From Prunella strophiata (Eukaryota > Chordata > Aves > Passeriformes > Prunellidae), in the NCBI GenBank assembly GCA_036583965.1, contig JAZBQD010000027.1, positions 20,449,001 through 20,513,000 of the forward strand: 64,000 bases of DNA. The letters run 5' to 3'. The notes beneath the pieces are model-generated. The model did no database searches, had not been told where the DNA came from, and was given only the letters and a program-made list of their open reading frames with translations. Shown here piece after piece: positions 48,672 to 62,250 of this stretch. Made by a program: the position numbers and the translations under genes. Position 1 is the first letter of the stretch. Each line of letters begins with the position of its first letter.

Positions 48672-51600
48672 GATTTTCCTGTGTGCAATGGATGCTTCAT
48701 AACATTAGAACTGAATCAACTTCTGAATCCATGAAGGGCTTTAAATTGAAGGATACGAATTTTCTCTTATAGAAAAAATGTATAGAGTGTTACAAAAAGC
48801 ACAAGAAAATTCACAGGAGTCCCTTGATGTTATTTCCTAAACAGTAGATTTCTATTTATTAGTTCTATTTATTTTGTGTCTCTCAGGTAGCAGATTAATT
48901 CCTGCAACAAGCAATGTGTTTTTTGCCAAAGGAAATCCCCAAAAATAGCAGGCTATGCAGAAATGTACAATAATCTTTTGCTCCAGTAACCTTAAGCACT
49001 TATTTTAAGGAAAGAATTAGAAACAACTAACAAGTAGGTGAAGCAGAAAGGTGCTGTGTATTTAATGTTTCTGCCATGAAACACAGTGGTTCCAAATGTT
49101 TTGTGCACATTTCTACTTCTCCCACACTGAAAACCTAAACCACTAAAACTGATTTTATAAACAGCAGGGTCACACCAAAAACTAATTTGATCCCCACCTG
49201 GACATTAAAAAATTATTCTCCCATATAACAAGTCAAAACTCAATCCAGGTGCATCAGTGCATTTCAAACACTAAAAATCTCTGAGCAATTCATGTTGAAA
49301 ACCAACACCAGAATGAATGAAAAAGATCAATTAAAACAAGTACATCCCAGAAGATACACTGTGCTTTCATACAAGATTTGTTAAGAGGAAAAGAGGAGAA
49401 ATTCATCATAAAGATTATTCACTATAAAGTACTTGCTTAACTATTTAACTTCTCAGAAGCACAACAGCTTGGATTCAAATGTCAGCCAGTTGCAGTTTAT
49501 TAATACATATGAACATATATTTATCTTGAATGTATGATCTTCTATTGCTTTCCTTAAGACACATGAGTCTGTGACCTTTCCCACATAGTATTCTGGGACA
49601 GCAGAAAGGGATGGAAGAGCTGCCATTCCCACCCAGCACATGAAATCCACACCATCTGTGTGAAGCCTCTTTGATATCCACACATGAGGCCACAGAGCAA
49701 GACTGGGGAGAAACAAAAACTAAATCCTTTGAATAGCAGCTCACAAACAGCTACAATTTCACAGAAACATAAAACAGAGCAGAAAAATCAAAATTTTTCT
49801 ATTCTAGAGCCTATGTTAGAGCCCTTCAAACCAGGAGAACCTGGTAAAACACGCTTCATGGAGAGAAGTCCTATGACATGTTTTAAGAAACCAAACTCTA
49901 TTATTTGAACAAGCAGTGCAAAAGCAGCCCTTGAACTAACAGACATGGGGTCTTGTTTCCAGCACTGGCAAGTATCACAGCCAGCATGCAAGCAGCTGGG
50001 AGTCCAGCAGAACATGCTCACAGCCAAAATCCATCTCTTCTGACCCAAGGAAATCCCAACCCAATGTACCAATAAGCACAAGAGAAGCTGTCCAAGGTGT
50101 GCTTTCATTGATTGCTCAGCCTTTGGAAAGGAGCATCCATCACAGAGCTGCATGTTGAGTATTCTGTACTCACCTAGCTAAAGTTCTTTTGCTTAGTTTT
50201 GAGAGGAAGGTAACCACTTGCCCTTCACCTAAAAGCTGCATTTTGAAGCACAGATATCTAACATAACAAGAAAAACTATTGTTTTCTAGAGCTGTTCAAA
50301 TACAACCTGTGGGACAACTAACAGAAAAGCTATTTTTGGACATAAATGAAGCAAATTTTAAAATGTTTCATTTATACATCTGGGGATAACTAAATTTTGA
50401 ACTTCTGGTCATTACTTCAGTGCAATTCCTCTAGATGAAAAGCTTTGCCTGTCCTAAGGTACATCGAGATCAAATATTCATCCCAAGATGAATAATCTTC
50501 TATTAGCATATTTGCATTTTCTCATAAATAAAGCATGAATTATTCTTCAGCTGACAGGGGACTTAATCTCTCAGCTTTGCTTGGAATTACATGTGTTAGT
50601 GTCTGAAACCAAAGGAAAAAAAAAAGGCTCCTTCAAGACTTAATTTAGTGTAAAAAGCTATTCTCTTTTTCTTTCTTCCATATTTCTAAAGTGCAGAAGA
50701 CAAACTTCTGAACACAGTAGGAATTTTGGAATTTTAATAGAAAATTAACATAAACAACAAGAGTTTTGTTAAACTATTTTAGAAATTTGGTAGAGAACTA
50801 AGAGGAGGTTGCCCTATAGCTAATCCTGGGAAGGTTAAAGACAGAATTTTGTAGGTATTTTAGTTAGCTTAGATTTACAACTGCAGTGACCATACTGCTT
50901 TAAACAGCAAGACTTCCAGCTTTGAAGTGTGGCAGATGAGTTGTTTTGTGTACCCTGCATATCAGAGTGCCAGAAAGGATGCTGAAATTGCTCCTTTAAC
51001 CATACAACCAGTGGGTTTTCTGACTCAAGTCCAGCACAACTTTTCTGGTAACACAGCATTAAAAGAAACATACATACAAGCACGGGTTACTTCCAGAACT
51101 GCCAAATTCAAGGTGAACAGCCATAAAGTCTGCATCTAGGAAGCAGCAAATATGCAGTGCCCTGAGCATTTGTCCTCATTTTAAATATTTTACACATTTT
51201 CTTTAACTTGAATAAATATTTGGCAGTTCTGACTCGCCAAAATATCTTGAAGATGATTTGCATGAATTCAGGACATTGCCATTGTGTCTGCTCTTTAAGA
51301 AGTTTTGAGGACACTAAGACATCTTATAGAAATCCAGAAAAATTAAAAGAAAAACAACTTGGGTGATGAAGTTTTTATTGAGGGATGGTCAATCTTCTAC
51401 TGCCTCTGAAAAACTCCATTTCAGCAGAGAAGACAATGCAGAGGTTTTTCCCTCTAAGTTTTAGAATGCTATAGATCCTCAAGTAGACTGCTTTGATGCT
51501 TCTAAAGGATTTCAAATGATCTTGCTTTCAGAAGTGTAAACAGATTCTTTGAAAACTGTTAGTGAATGGCACTTGAATTTTGACACAATCACCTCAGTGC

Positions 51601-53589
51601 TTTAGAAACAACTACAACTTGCTGCAAAGTAGTCAAATACTTTCTGAAGATTGGCTTGAAAAATAATAACTGTCAGTGTCTCTATCAGTGAATTACAGGA
51701 TAAACAAGCAATCACTTAATACCACAAAAAAATGATGAGGCAGTTAACATTCAATCAGAAGAATTCAGTAACCTTTAGTTATTTTGGCAGGAAATGTAAT
51801 TAGCTGAATAAAAACAAAATAATCATGGCCATTCACAAAGCATAGATAAGTATTTAAGGTAATTTTTGCTTCAGACTTGATATAAGAAAATTGGTTTGGC
51901 CCAAAAGACATTACAGTGTTTGTTGTCTCAGGTGTCTAAGCAGGAAGTTACCCCAGGCTGGATACTGCAAATGGAGAAAGCCAAGCAACCCCAGAGGAAG
52001 CCAAAAGAGATTGACTGAACCACTTCCCACAGCAGCTGCTGCTGCTGCACTTACCATCAGCTCAAGTTAAAGTTGGTTACAGCTCCAAAAACCACCCCAT
52101 AGATCATCACCCAAAATCAGGAGGGAATACCTAATTCATTGTACACATCCATGCACAGATACTGAATATCTAGTAATTTTACTTTATTCTAAATATCACT
52201 CTTCCTAAAAGTTGCCTACATAATCTTGAAAAGGTCTTCCACTAAGCACATGGTCAGAGTCTAAACAGGGAGCCTTTAAGTCAAGTGACAGACTTGTAGG
52301 GGTACTGCAGCCCTATCCTGGGAATTTAGAGTGCCCCAGAAACCTTGGAAAGCTACAGAGATGCAGGAGATCTTCAACAGCCACAAACCTGCTTCTCACC
52401 AGGAAAAGATTAATGGTGTACATGGAGAAGGAAGGAGCTGCACCAGCTCGCAACAGAGAAAGGAGCACTCACAAGTGACAGAACAGTAATTCATTGTCAC
52501 AGGCAAGAGATTCCTCCCAGCCTGGGAGGCTCCTGGAGGAGCAGCCACAGTTATGGAAATGGGGACTGTTAACAACACAAAACAAAGAGTGAAAGCACAG
52601 CTAGCAGCAGATCTTTCAAGGGACAAATCAATCTAGTCTGTCTCAATCCACATGAAGTTACCTAACTCACATTTGAAGCTTCCCAATGTTTTCAGTAATT
52701 ATGCAATAAGAAAAATTACAGGCACTTCTCCTTGCAAATATGCTTACAAAGGCATTCTACTGTTGTGTTTAGTATGCAACCTCAAAAACAAATTGTTAGC
52801 AGTCTTGTAGAAAAGTCACCTTTACTAAAGAAGAGAGTCTAAAGGTATTGTGAAAATATGATTACAAAACTTAAATGTACACCTGCCAACAGCTACCATT
52901 TATATTTGTTATTGCCATCAACCCAAGCTCCCACAGAATAAAAAATATTATAAACATGGTGAAAAACGTGACATTTCAAAGTAGCATATTTTGCTTTCCT
53001 GTGTTCCTTAAATATTCTCTAAATAGAAAAAAAAACTCCTTAAGATACAGTCCAACAATGTTTAGATGGGCTAAATATTAAGATCCCTCTTCAGCTATTA
53101 CATAATGATTATTACAAGTTTTTGATCCATCTCTTTAAAAGACTCTTAGTTTACTATATAAGGCCATAATTTTATCATTTTATCATTTTAAAACCAGCAA
53201 AAAAAGTTTATATGTAGAAATCCTAACCTACAATAAATGTGGACATGTAATCAGTTCTTACAACTTTTACTTAAATTAATGCTTTCACTTATTTACCTAC
53301 CTCTCAGGCATTCTGCCCTGGAGCCTTCATATCAGTTTCTGCACCTATTTAGCAGTTCAGAGATAGGCATGCAGAAACTCAGGCTTAGCATACAAAAGGG
53401 GAAAAGTTATAAATTCTTTTACATGGTAGTGTTGTTTTTTTTTCTAACGTGTTAGAACAAAATATGTTCATTTTGATAGCGTTACCTTAAAAAAACCCTA
53501 TATTTGGTCTTTTTATTCATGTTCTCTTAGCCCTCCCTCATGCTATTTGTTCATACAGACACGAACATACAGCAAAGCTGGGATCCTAA

Positions 53590-53900
53590 AAAAACATGCC
53601 ACTGCCACCAGGCAACTCATGTCTGAGCCTAGAGCCCAGTGCCCCAGCTGACATCCCTGTCCAAGCCCCAGAGTGAGTCCAGAGGCACCAGGTGCAGAGC
53701 CCTGCAGAAAAGCAGTGCTGCAGCACCCCCACAGTGCCAGCACAGGCTCACCAGCACTGACAGGGGAGGCACAAGCTGGGAGCTGGCTGCCCCTGGGATA
53801 TCCTGGGCTCACAGGGGAGGCAGAGGGGACCCAAGCCCCAGTAATGGGGGTGGGAAGAGCATCAGCACTCCTGGAAGGGTCCTACACCAGTGGCTTCAGA
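53590..53900. other. GC-rich patch without recognised gene
   Basis: About 300 bp rich in CAGCA, CCCCAG and GGGGAGGCA phrases inside AT-rich DNA. Overlapping open frames occur on both strands (113 and 87 codons plus, 89 codons minus), none recognisable. A short near-repeat, CAC(T)GACAGGGGAGGCA / CTCACAGGGGAGGCA, occurs at about 53755-53770 and 53807-53822. CpG dinucleotides are scarce, so it is not a CpG-island promoter. Confidence 0.5.
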
Positions 53901-54008
53901 GAAGAGTGCGACAATCAGGAGGTTTCAGGCCTCTAAATACCTGTAACTGGAAGGATATAACTCTTCCTTGCCCTAATTGAAAACTGGTTATTGCAGTTTT
54001 GGATCTCT

Positions 54009-54029
54009 CACCAGGCAGCCTGCCTGGTG
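54009..54029. repeat. 21-bp palindrome (10-bp arms, 1-nt centre)
   Basis: CACCAGGCAG (54009-54018) and CTGCCTGGTG (54020-54029) are exact reverse complements around a single C. A one-base centre disfavours a stem-loop, so a dyad protein-binding site or cruciform centre is the better reading if it has any role. Confidence 0.75.
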
Positions 54030-57000
54030 GTGCCTAGCTGGGCATCCTATTGATGTCTGTGGCTGGGGTGGCAGCTTCACAATCAGATTTACCCACCAGC
54101 CTTTATGTGAGTGGTACTATTGGGGCACTTAGACAAACCCCCTGATGCCATGTTTTGTTTAGTCTGGCTGCACAGAGCATTGCAATCAATTATCAGAAAG
54201 TTATGTACTCTGGATGAATAGTATATTGGAGAGCACAGTCAAGCAATTACTGAAAACTAGAGAAGCAATAGATGTTGTTAAGTTATTAAATTAAATTTGC
54301 AAGAGAATGTCTATGTATTTAATTAGAATCTGACAAAAGTGCTTATGCAGAGAAGTTACAGCTTTACAAAATATCAATTAGTATTTTAGCAATAAATTTT
54401 TATCTTATTTTCTTGCTTTAGTAATTTTGTTAAATGCCATTTAAGAGACTACCATCTTTATAACTGGGATAACAGTGGCAGCTCATTTGGAGAAAGAGCA
54501 GGCTATTTCTACACATTTAAGAACCAGTCTTATCTTTAATTGTGGCACACCTGCTGCTGCAACTGCAGTCACAACTTAGCCTTTTCCAAATTGAATTCTT
54601 CAATTCATGAGCCTTTTCTCCACACAAACCAAGGCTGAAGACACTACTTAGACAAAAGCAGCTGTCATGTTTGGATAGTTCTTGCTGCTGCTTTGCTTAC
54701 CAGTGTTCCTTGAATTCTCAGGATGAACAAATGACAGGCCAGATGTGTCTGAGAGCTTGGCTCATGCCCTATGCCTGGATTAGCATGTACAAACATACGA
54801 GATGGAAAGGTGGGTTAACACTCAGAAGAAAAGCTCTAACCTCTGAGCCTAAACTCCTACCTCCTTAGTAATAATTTCCCTTCTAGGGCTTCCAGTATTT
54901 ACATTCACTTTCTCTTTGTGACTTTCACAGTATTCCTCAATGATTTCTAGCTTCCCAAAGAACCCAGTCATGCACATACAGTAACTTGAACTTCTATCAA
55001 ATTTGCACACATGGCAAGTGCAGTTGAATATTCAGCTATTTTTTTTTTTCAGCAAACCAATGTGAAAGAAATAAGAAAATGCAAACATTTTTGGCATGAA
55101 TGGTTTAAACTCTCCCCAGTGAACAGTAACCAACATCAATTTTATGATATAGTTCCTTTGGTCCCCAAAAACGTAGCACAAGTAAAAGCATAGGGGTGAA
55201 GATAGACAGTTTCAAACACATTTGAGGTCTTTGAAATCATCACCATTACCTTCCTTGAAAAAGAAATATTCATGACACCAGTTAAGAAGAAGTAGATCTC
55301 AGGAGGTGTTTTTTTAGCTACATTACTAATTCCAGCACAAAAGGGAAACAGACCTTAAAAATTAAGAGCAGCATAGAATAATTTAGCAGTACCTAAAGAG
55401 TGTTTGCTTTTTCTGTTATCAGCACCGTGTTTTTCTGCTATATCTTCATTTAACAACAGGATTGTGAGGAGTAGGTTAGTTTTGCCTGAGGTGATAGGTG
55501 AGGAGGACTGAGAAAAGTATCAAGAACACCATTTCCTCACTAGCAAAGTCACAAGTTCGGTTCTCTCGTCACTGCAGTTAGACATGCAGTCTTGCACGAT
55601 GAGAGAGAGGAGGTGGTGTCATTTACACTTCTGCAGAATGCTGCCTTCAAAATGGAAAGAGCTGGCAATCCTTTGACTGCAAACCAGACCCAGACTTGAG
55701 CACTGAATACAGAATAACACCACTACACTGTCTCATTAGCTTCCAGCTGAGCAGTTTATACTGCAGACATGGTTAGCAGGCATGCTAATTACAACGAGAC
55801 AAGACAATGAGTCTACCTCACTGAATACCCTGCACCAAAGAGAAAAGTGCCTTGAGGATGGCAGTGCATTTCTTACAGGGCCCAGCAATCAAACACCAAC
55901 AGACAAAACTAATGGCTTGGTAAAGAAAATAGAAACAGGTAAAAGAGAACCATAAGGAGTGATTAAGATCCACCTGTTAATTACAGTCCTGAATCGATTT
56001 ATCTGCTTTAAGTAGGTTGTCTATAAGTATCCCTATTTAATTTTTCTCACAGTATGAAAAAAAAAAGGAGCAAGCTGGAATTGTGCAAATTGTTGTTTAC
56101 AAACCACTCATTTGTTCCTGAGATAGAAACTATCATTTTAATTTTTTTGCCCATGCAGCTTTAAACACCCTACTCCAGTCTGTGTCTTCTATCTCTGTCT
56201 CACTTACTATCCTGTAAGGATGAGGAAACAGTCTGCCAGCTGTGCTTAGCAACTTCTCCACAGCCTTTGCATTTCTTTGCCTTAGAACCCACCCAGCACG
56301 CTGAGCACCCAGGCAGCCTCAAGAGCTTTCAAGATTTCCTCTGGCTTTCCAAGCTTCTGGAGAAATTTGATAAATTGATAGAGCACACTGCTGGCCTGTC
56401 ACGAGCTCACTGTCAAACACCAATGCTTCAACTCATCTTAAGGGTGCCAGATAATTCTGGACATCTGTCTAGCACCAACAGCCATGAACTGGAATCACTG
56501 TCAGTTCATCTTGCATCTCCCCTGTCCACACCTAAAGTCAGTGATCCTTCTCAGGGAGCATACAGTCCAGTGCTATGAGCAAGTAGCCACCAATGAGCTT
56601 CAAAAACAGCCCTTCCCTCTTAAAAAGAAAAACGTCTTAGATGATAATTTCTGGAGTGTAAAGTCCTCCCTGCCCTTGACGATTCCCAGACCATTTGTAT
56701 TCAGAAAGCCAGGTTTATGAAACTCCTGGAGTAGCTCACCTTGAGCTGAGCTAAGGCAGTGAGAAGCGTGAGGGATTGACCTGCTGCTCTTTCATCATCT
56801 TGGAGGCTCTGCCATCACGTGCTGCCCCATCACTCTGCACCGAGGGTCCTGCCGGGTGACCTTGTTGCCAAGGTAACCTCTTCCCTGACAACAGCTTCTC
56901 CTGGTAGGAGCTGGGGTGTTGTCTCAGATGTTTGTATTTAAATAGAAGACCATCTGCATTTAATGACCTTCTCTTATTAGGGCTTTGTTCTTGTTTCATC

Positions 57001-60000
57001 TCAACACAGAAGTGAGCAGACACTGAAGAAGGTAAAAGGTCACACATCCAAAATAAAGTCAGCAGTTTAGCAGGGTTGGATACAGTTCATTGAGGAGAAT
57101 GTATTATTTCTTTATGCATCAGAGACCTTCACATTGTCAGAGGACTGCTTTGCTAACTGGAAGGGAGCAATACACTCTTTCCCATGATAGGCTCTGCTGT
57201 AAACTGATTAAGTGACATGGAACTAATTAGAGTATATAATGCTTTCTGTTCTCTCAGAGATAGAACATCTAAATGAGTAACAGTCACTAATTCACAATTG
57301 TTTCAGGCTACTAGGTTTAAAAGAATCTAGAGCAATAAAAATTAAGGGTCTACAAACATGTTCCATGCCTATTAGCTTTAAGGTGTCCATAACACCACCT
57401 TCCTTTCTTTCCTACTTTCCCATTCATACTACATGACAGAAATCTACTCTCATATGATTATAATCATCCCAAAAGGTCCAGGAAATGCATTGCTCCTGGT
57501 TTAGTCCCACCTCCACGCCAGTGAAGGGAGATAGCAACCCCAGGGAAATGCACCAAACTGCCTCCTGAAGACATCTTTTTCTGTTTGTGGAAAATACTAG
57601 GCTGGAAGACAAATTTTAACATAAGATTTCAAAGTTTCAAATGATAAACTCTGGTGGGGTCACACTTTAACCACGAGAAAATAAACGCATATAGTTCCAG
57701 GACAGCTTTCACCTGGAGGAAAGAGCACCATGTCTAAACAAAAAGAAAGATAACTGCAGCAATGAAGGAAGTAAATTGTTTTCACAGACCACCATGCACA
57801 GAAAAGGAAATATTTCACTGTTGCAACAGACTTAGCTTGGATAACAAAGCAAAAGCATTGAGATCTTAATAAGCAGGTCAGTAGCCAGGCACATTATCTA
57901 GAGAGACTCCACAGCCTGTGAGGCATTAGGAAGCCATTAGATATAACAGACACCTGCTGCAGAGGAATATCTTCAGAGCCGTTTCAGTGTCCATCAATTT
58001 CATGAAAATTCTCTCTTGATTTTTTTCCCTCTAAAACATTTCTCATTTGAATGTCTATACTGAGTGCTTATTTCATATGGGTCAACCTGTCTGTCTGAAG
58101 CCCAGTATTTGGATGGGCAAGCAGCCTGCTGGTGATTTGCTGTTCTGAGAACTAATGCTTTGTAAAACAGAAGGTATGAGTTTATGCTGGATGAAACTCC
58201 ATGCATACTCTTAAAAGCAATCCTAAAAGTGTTTGCTACAGTACCACATTTGCTATATAAAAACATGCATGTGCAAAGAGAATGAAGTGGCAGTAAACCC
58301 TACAGCAGTAAAGAAATCAAAATGACTTTATTAAATTTAATAACTTCTGGGTATCAACAACCGAAAACCTAACAAACAGTGCTACTTAAGCTGACTGTTG
58401 AGGCACTTTTTGTATTGATATTTAAAAATGTATATATAGTTTATAGTTTATTGGTATTTGGTCAGTTGTCACCTGCTGAGAAGAAAGCATACAGACTTAC
58501 AGTCCTAAACCATGCTATATTGACCTTTTCAAAATTTTCAAATTCTAGTTGTTGGCCATTCCTTTTGTTTCTTCTGACTGCAACCTTAATGTTCTGTGAG
58601 CAGCAGAGAAATGGAATGGCTGCCTTCTACAAACAAACACACTGTTGTAAAGGTTAAAGCAGTTTAAGAGATTGCTGCTGCTGTTGTGCTGTCATTTGCA
58701 AACTGCACTGGAAGCCATGACTGGAAGGTGCTGCTCAGCTGAGAACAGGGAGAGGAAATAAGGAGTGACAGAACTTCAATCCATTTTTGTAATAATGAGC
58801 TTCACAATCTTTTCAACTTTTTCAAGTCTCTCTCAGCAATCTATTAGTAGAGGACAGAGCTTGCAAGTTGTCCAGCCAATGCTAATGCAGTACTTGACTG
58901 CTTGGTTTCCAAGTCTTCTTTAATAGTGCTATGTGTTCAGCTAAACACCAGCTCATGAAAGTTTAATACATCACATTAGCATAATTTCACAAAGTGATTG
59001 CTGCTGTGCAATCCTACAGGCACATATTTTGATGTCATACTGCATCAGGACATGAGCATGCTCACATCAGATTTCTCACACAGATGTTCATAACTTTTCT
59101 TTGGTTGCACTACTGGAAAAGGGGGGATTAGTTCCCACTGAAAGATTGAAATTAAAAGTTGGCAACATGGCAAAGCAATGCACTAGTTACTTGGCAGTGG
59201 TACATATTCCTACTGAGTATGTTACTACTGTCAAGATAAACTAACCACTTCTAATAAACAAGTACTCATTGACACAAAATATGTCAACTGCTGCAAATTA
59301 TTTTCCTTAGAAATTGCTCACAGTATTTTTTTCCTTTTTACAATAATTAAAAACAAATGGCATAACAGCTTTTATTTTCCAATCTGAATGGAAAACAACT
59401 ATAAAAAATTAAAAATACATAAGAAGGCAGGGAAGGGTGACCTTTCAAGTATGGACTAGCTATTCCACATACCTTTGGAAACACTGCAAGAGTTAGTCAT
59501 AACTACTGAGCTTCACTCAGTGCAGGTCAGGAATAACTTTCCTCAGTATGTTGTCATATGTCTTTTGCACTTCGTTACTCAGAACCTTGCAACAGAAAAT
59601 GCATCCTTTAAATAGATCCAGGAACTTGCTGGTACTTCAGCAGTGTTTTTTCAGCCAAATAGTCCAAACTGCAGTCTCACTACAGGACTTGAAGCAATCT
59701 CCTTTTCAGTATGCATATTAAAAAGTCTCATTACTAATACAGATAAATTATTCAAAAATTTTCCTAGCATCAGCTAACCCTCTGATGCTATGCTCTCCTT
59801 TCCCACATCACCCAGGGTTAAAGGTTTGACAGTCTCAGCTGTCCCTAAGCAGAGCTGGGGGAGCATCTCCTATGTGGGAACTACACATTTTCTTATTCCA
59901 CTCTGCTTCCTGGGGCCCTGCTCAGGACAATACAAGCCCACACCAATGGCAAAAGTCCTGTCCTTACCCCTTTTAGTTCTACCATCAAGTGATAAAGGAA

Positions 60001-61484
60001 AAAGTCCTACTTAGTGGATGAAACTGCAACTCCCCTTCTTCCCCATGGATGCTCCCTTGGTAGGCATGTACTGACTAAGCCAGGGAAAGACTCTTTTCAA
60101 TTGTTACTTCTATGCAGGTACATAAACTCTACTTTAACATCAATATTTAATTAGGCATAATATGAAGCTCTAATAATGCACTATTTACCACCAAAATTTA
60201 AGTGAAAACCAACAGAAACCTTTTGAGAAAATAAATGCCCAAGTGCTATAATTTTGCTCAGTGTTCTAAAATCTTTCATTGACTGAATACATCTTGAGGG
60301 TGAATACACTGAAATAGCAATGTATTCATTGCAACTAAAAAACAGCAAAATTCAACTAAAGGGGACTTTCAGGTTTGCTTTGTATTATTAAAACTGAAGA
60401 CACTTGCAGCTAACTTGAAATCTACTACTCCCTGCTCCACACAGTTTTTTTGCAAACTACTTCCATGACTCTTCAAAACAGCTGGAAAGCTGATGAGCCC
60501 TGAAACTACCACCATCTTTTCCCCTTTATATATTTCTATCTAACAAATATACATAAATTAAGAAAGCCTCGGTGTAGTTCTTGACAAACAGAGGACAACT
60601 GGAACAAGAAGTAACAGGCATTCCTTCATGCATTCAAGCTCATTACAGAGTTTGGCTCCTAAAGCTCTTTCCTACAGTTTGTTTACAAATTTTGTCTCTT
60701 GCAGTGCAGTTTCTAAGCTCCACTAAACTAATCCTGAGTTGTTTCAAGTTAAACTGTCAGAGAGGGCATCCTGGAATTTAAGGTGACTGGAAAGACAGCA
60801 TGCACAGTCTAGAGAAGAAGGTGCTGCTGCAGCAAATATCCTTTATTAGAGTTCATGTTAACTACTCCTGCCAGCTGCACTCCTGACAGCAGTGTAATCC
60901 CAACAGCTTCCACCTCAGAGTAAAAGTCCAAATAGCTTTTAAGGGTCCTCCATTCTGTGAAGAACTCCCAGTGCTGTGACTAACATATTATCAATTTATT
61001 TAAACTAAATCTGAAACATATATAAAGGAATTTCAATCACTCTTATCAGGTTAAGGCAGGAATACCGTGAATGATTTTTTTTCAGGATTCCAGCTGGTTG
61101 CATGCATTAAGAGTATTTATTACTGCTCACAGCTAATAAGACTTGCATAACTGCCCCTGAGGGACTTGGAATCATTGCTATCATCTGGAAGCTCAGACAC
61201 CAACAAACTCATACAAGAAAGTCATGTTTCTGCAGCACATAGAGCATGTTTAAAAGCTAAAATATGTTATACAGTCAGAAGCATAATAGGATACACATGC
61301 TGAGCATTAATAATCCTTACAGAAATTTATCACCAACTTTTAATTTGAATGCCAAATAACGTTTGATTTGAACATTTAGCAAAACTGTTACCTATTTCCA
61401 GAAATTAAATAAGAGTAGAAAACTCTGCCTACCATTAATTCTGCAACAGTCTTGATATCAGATTCACATATCATAATCTTGTGG

Positions 61485-62250
61485 CCCCATGAGGTTGGAA
61501 GGGACCCTCTGTAGGTCATCTGGTCAAATCCCCCTGCCCAGAGTCACCTAGAGCAGGCTGTCCACAGCTCTGTCCAGGGGAGCTTTGGAGTATCTGCATG
61601 GAAGGACACTCTGCACACTCTCCTGGGCAGCTTGCTCAAATGTTCAGTCACCCTCACCAGTGAAAAAAGTGTTTGCATATGTTCAGATGGAACTAGATGT
61701 TTAATTTTCTGCCCATTTCCTCTAATCCTGTTACCAGGCACCACTTGGCATTTGCACCCTCCTGTCAGGTATTTGTATAGATTAATAAGATCCCCCTGAG
61801 CCTTCTCTCCTTTAGGGTCAACAGTGCCAGCTTTTACCAAGCCCTCCTTACATGTGAGGTGCTCCAGTCCCTTCAGCATCTTTGTGACCCTTCACAGGAC
61901 CCTCCAGCATGGTCAGTAGCTTTCTCTTGTACTGAAAAGCCCAGAACTGGATGCAGTGCTCCAGGCATGGCCTCACCAGTGCTGGACAGAGGAAAGGGAT
62001 CTCCTTTCCTGGCCTGCTGTCAATCCTTTGCATGCTGTAGCCCAGGACACCACCCACCTTTGCAGCAAGAGCAAGCCACAGAGTCACGTTCAGCCTGGTG
62101 CCCTCGGGAGCGCCGGGTGCTTTTGTGCCGAGCTCTCTCCAGTGCCACAGCTCCCAGCTCCTACTGGGACACGAGATTTGCACTGGGACCCCTCCCAGCT
62201 GCAGCACTCTGCACTTCTGCCCAGACTCCACCAGGTTCCTGCCAGCCCAT
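61485..62250 (-). mobile_element. CR1 LINE, 5'-truncated, with ORF2 C-terminal remains
   Basis: This is the longest repeat in the window, about 765 bp on the minus strand. At the left, GAGGTTGGAAGGGACCCTCT followed by GTAGGTCATCTGGTC is the complement of the CR1 terminus, but the octamer tail beyond it is not preserved. Moving right, the complement of the ORF2 C-terminus appears. In minus-strand translation one sees GLEHL, GDLINLYKYLTGGC and RGNGQKIKH in one frame (61544-61879). LVRPCLEHCIQFWAFQYKRK and, further upstream, KCRVLQLG and LALAAKVGGVLG appear in another frame (61848-62264). These blocks are in CR1 order. The switch between frames near 61850-61880 shows at least one frameshift. The endonuclease and catalytic reverse transcriptase parts are missing, so the copy is dead. 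Confidence 0.9.
61544..62250 (-). pseudogene. CR1 ORF2 C-terminal pseudogene, frameshifted
   Basis: The protein-coding part of the CR1 copy. The N-terminal portion present here is read from about 62235 leftward to about 61865 and includes LVRPCLEHCIQFW, a block typical of the region after the reverse transcriptase catalytic domain. The reading then shifts frame near 61850-61880 and continues with GLEHL and GDLINLYKYL until similarity gives way to the 3' untranslated part. [14 protein letters not shown] block expected between them is degraded. Divergence and frameshift mark it as an old non-functional copy. Confidence 0.8.

Larger units (their letters stand above)
47263..61484. other. AT-rich non-coding DNA, no gene seen
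   Basis: About 14 kb with no recognised gene. It holds a T-run (47730-47749), a strong pyrimidine tract ending in CAG at 48670, a GC-rich patch at 53590-53900 and a 21-bp near-perfect palindrome at 54009-54029. Open frames such as 49788-50153 (minus, 121 codons), 53639-53980 (113 codons) and 56267-56578 (103 codons) were read and not recognised. Confidence 0.5.

Noticed and set aside
53639..53980. 113-codon open frame in a GC-rich patch, possible exon
   Set aside because: Open frames occur on both strands, there is no recognisable protein family, and CpG content is low; stop-poor composition explains it.
56267..56578. 103-codon plus-strand open frame
   Set aside because: Not recognised; no splice or promoter signal and no similarity to a known domain could be seen.
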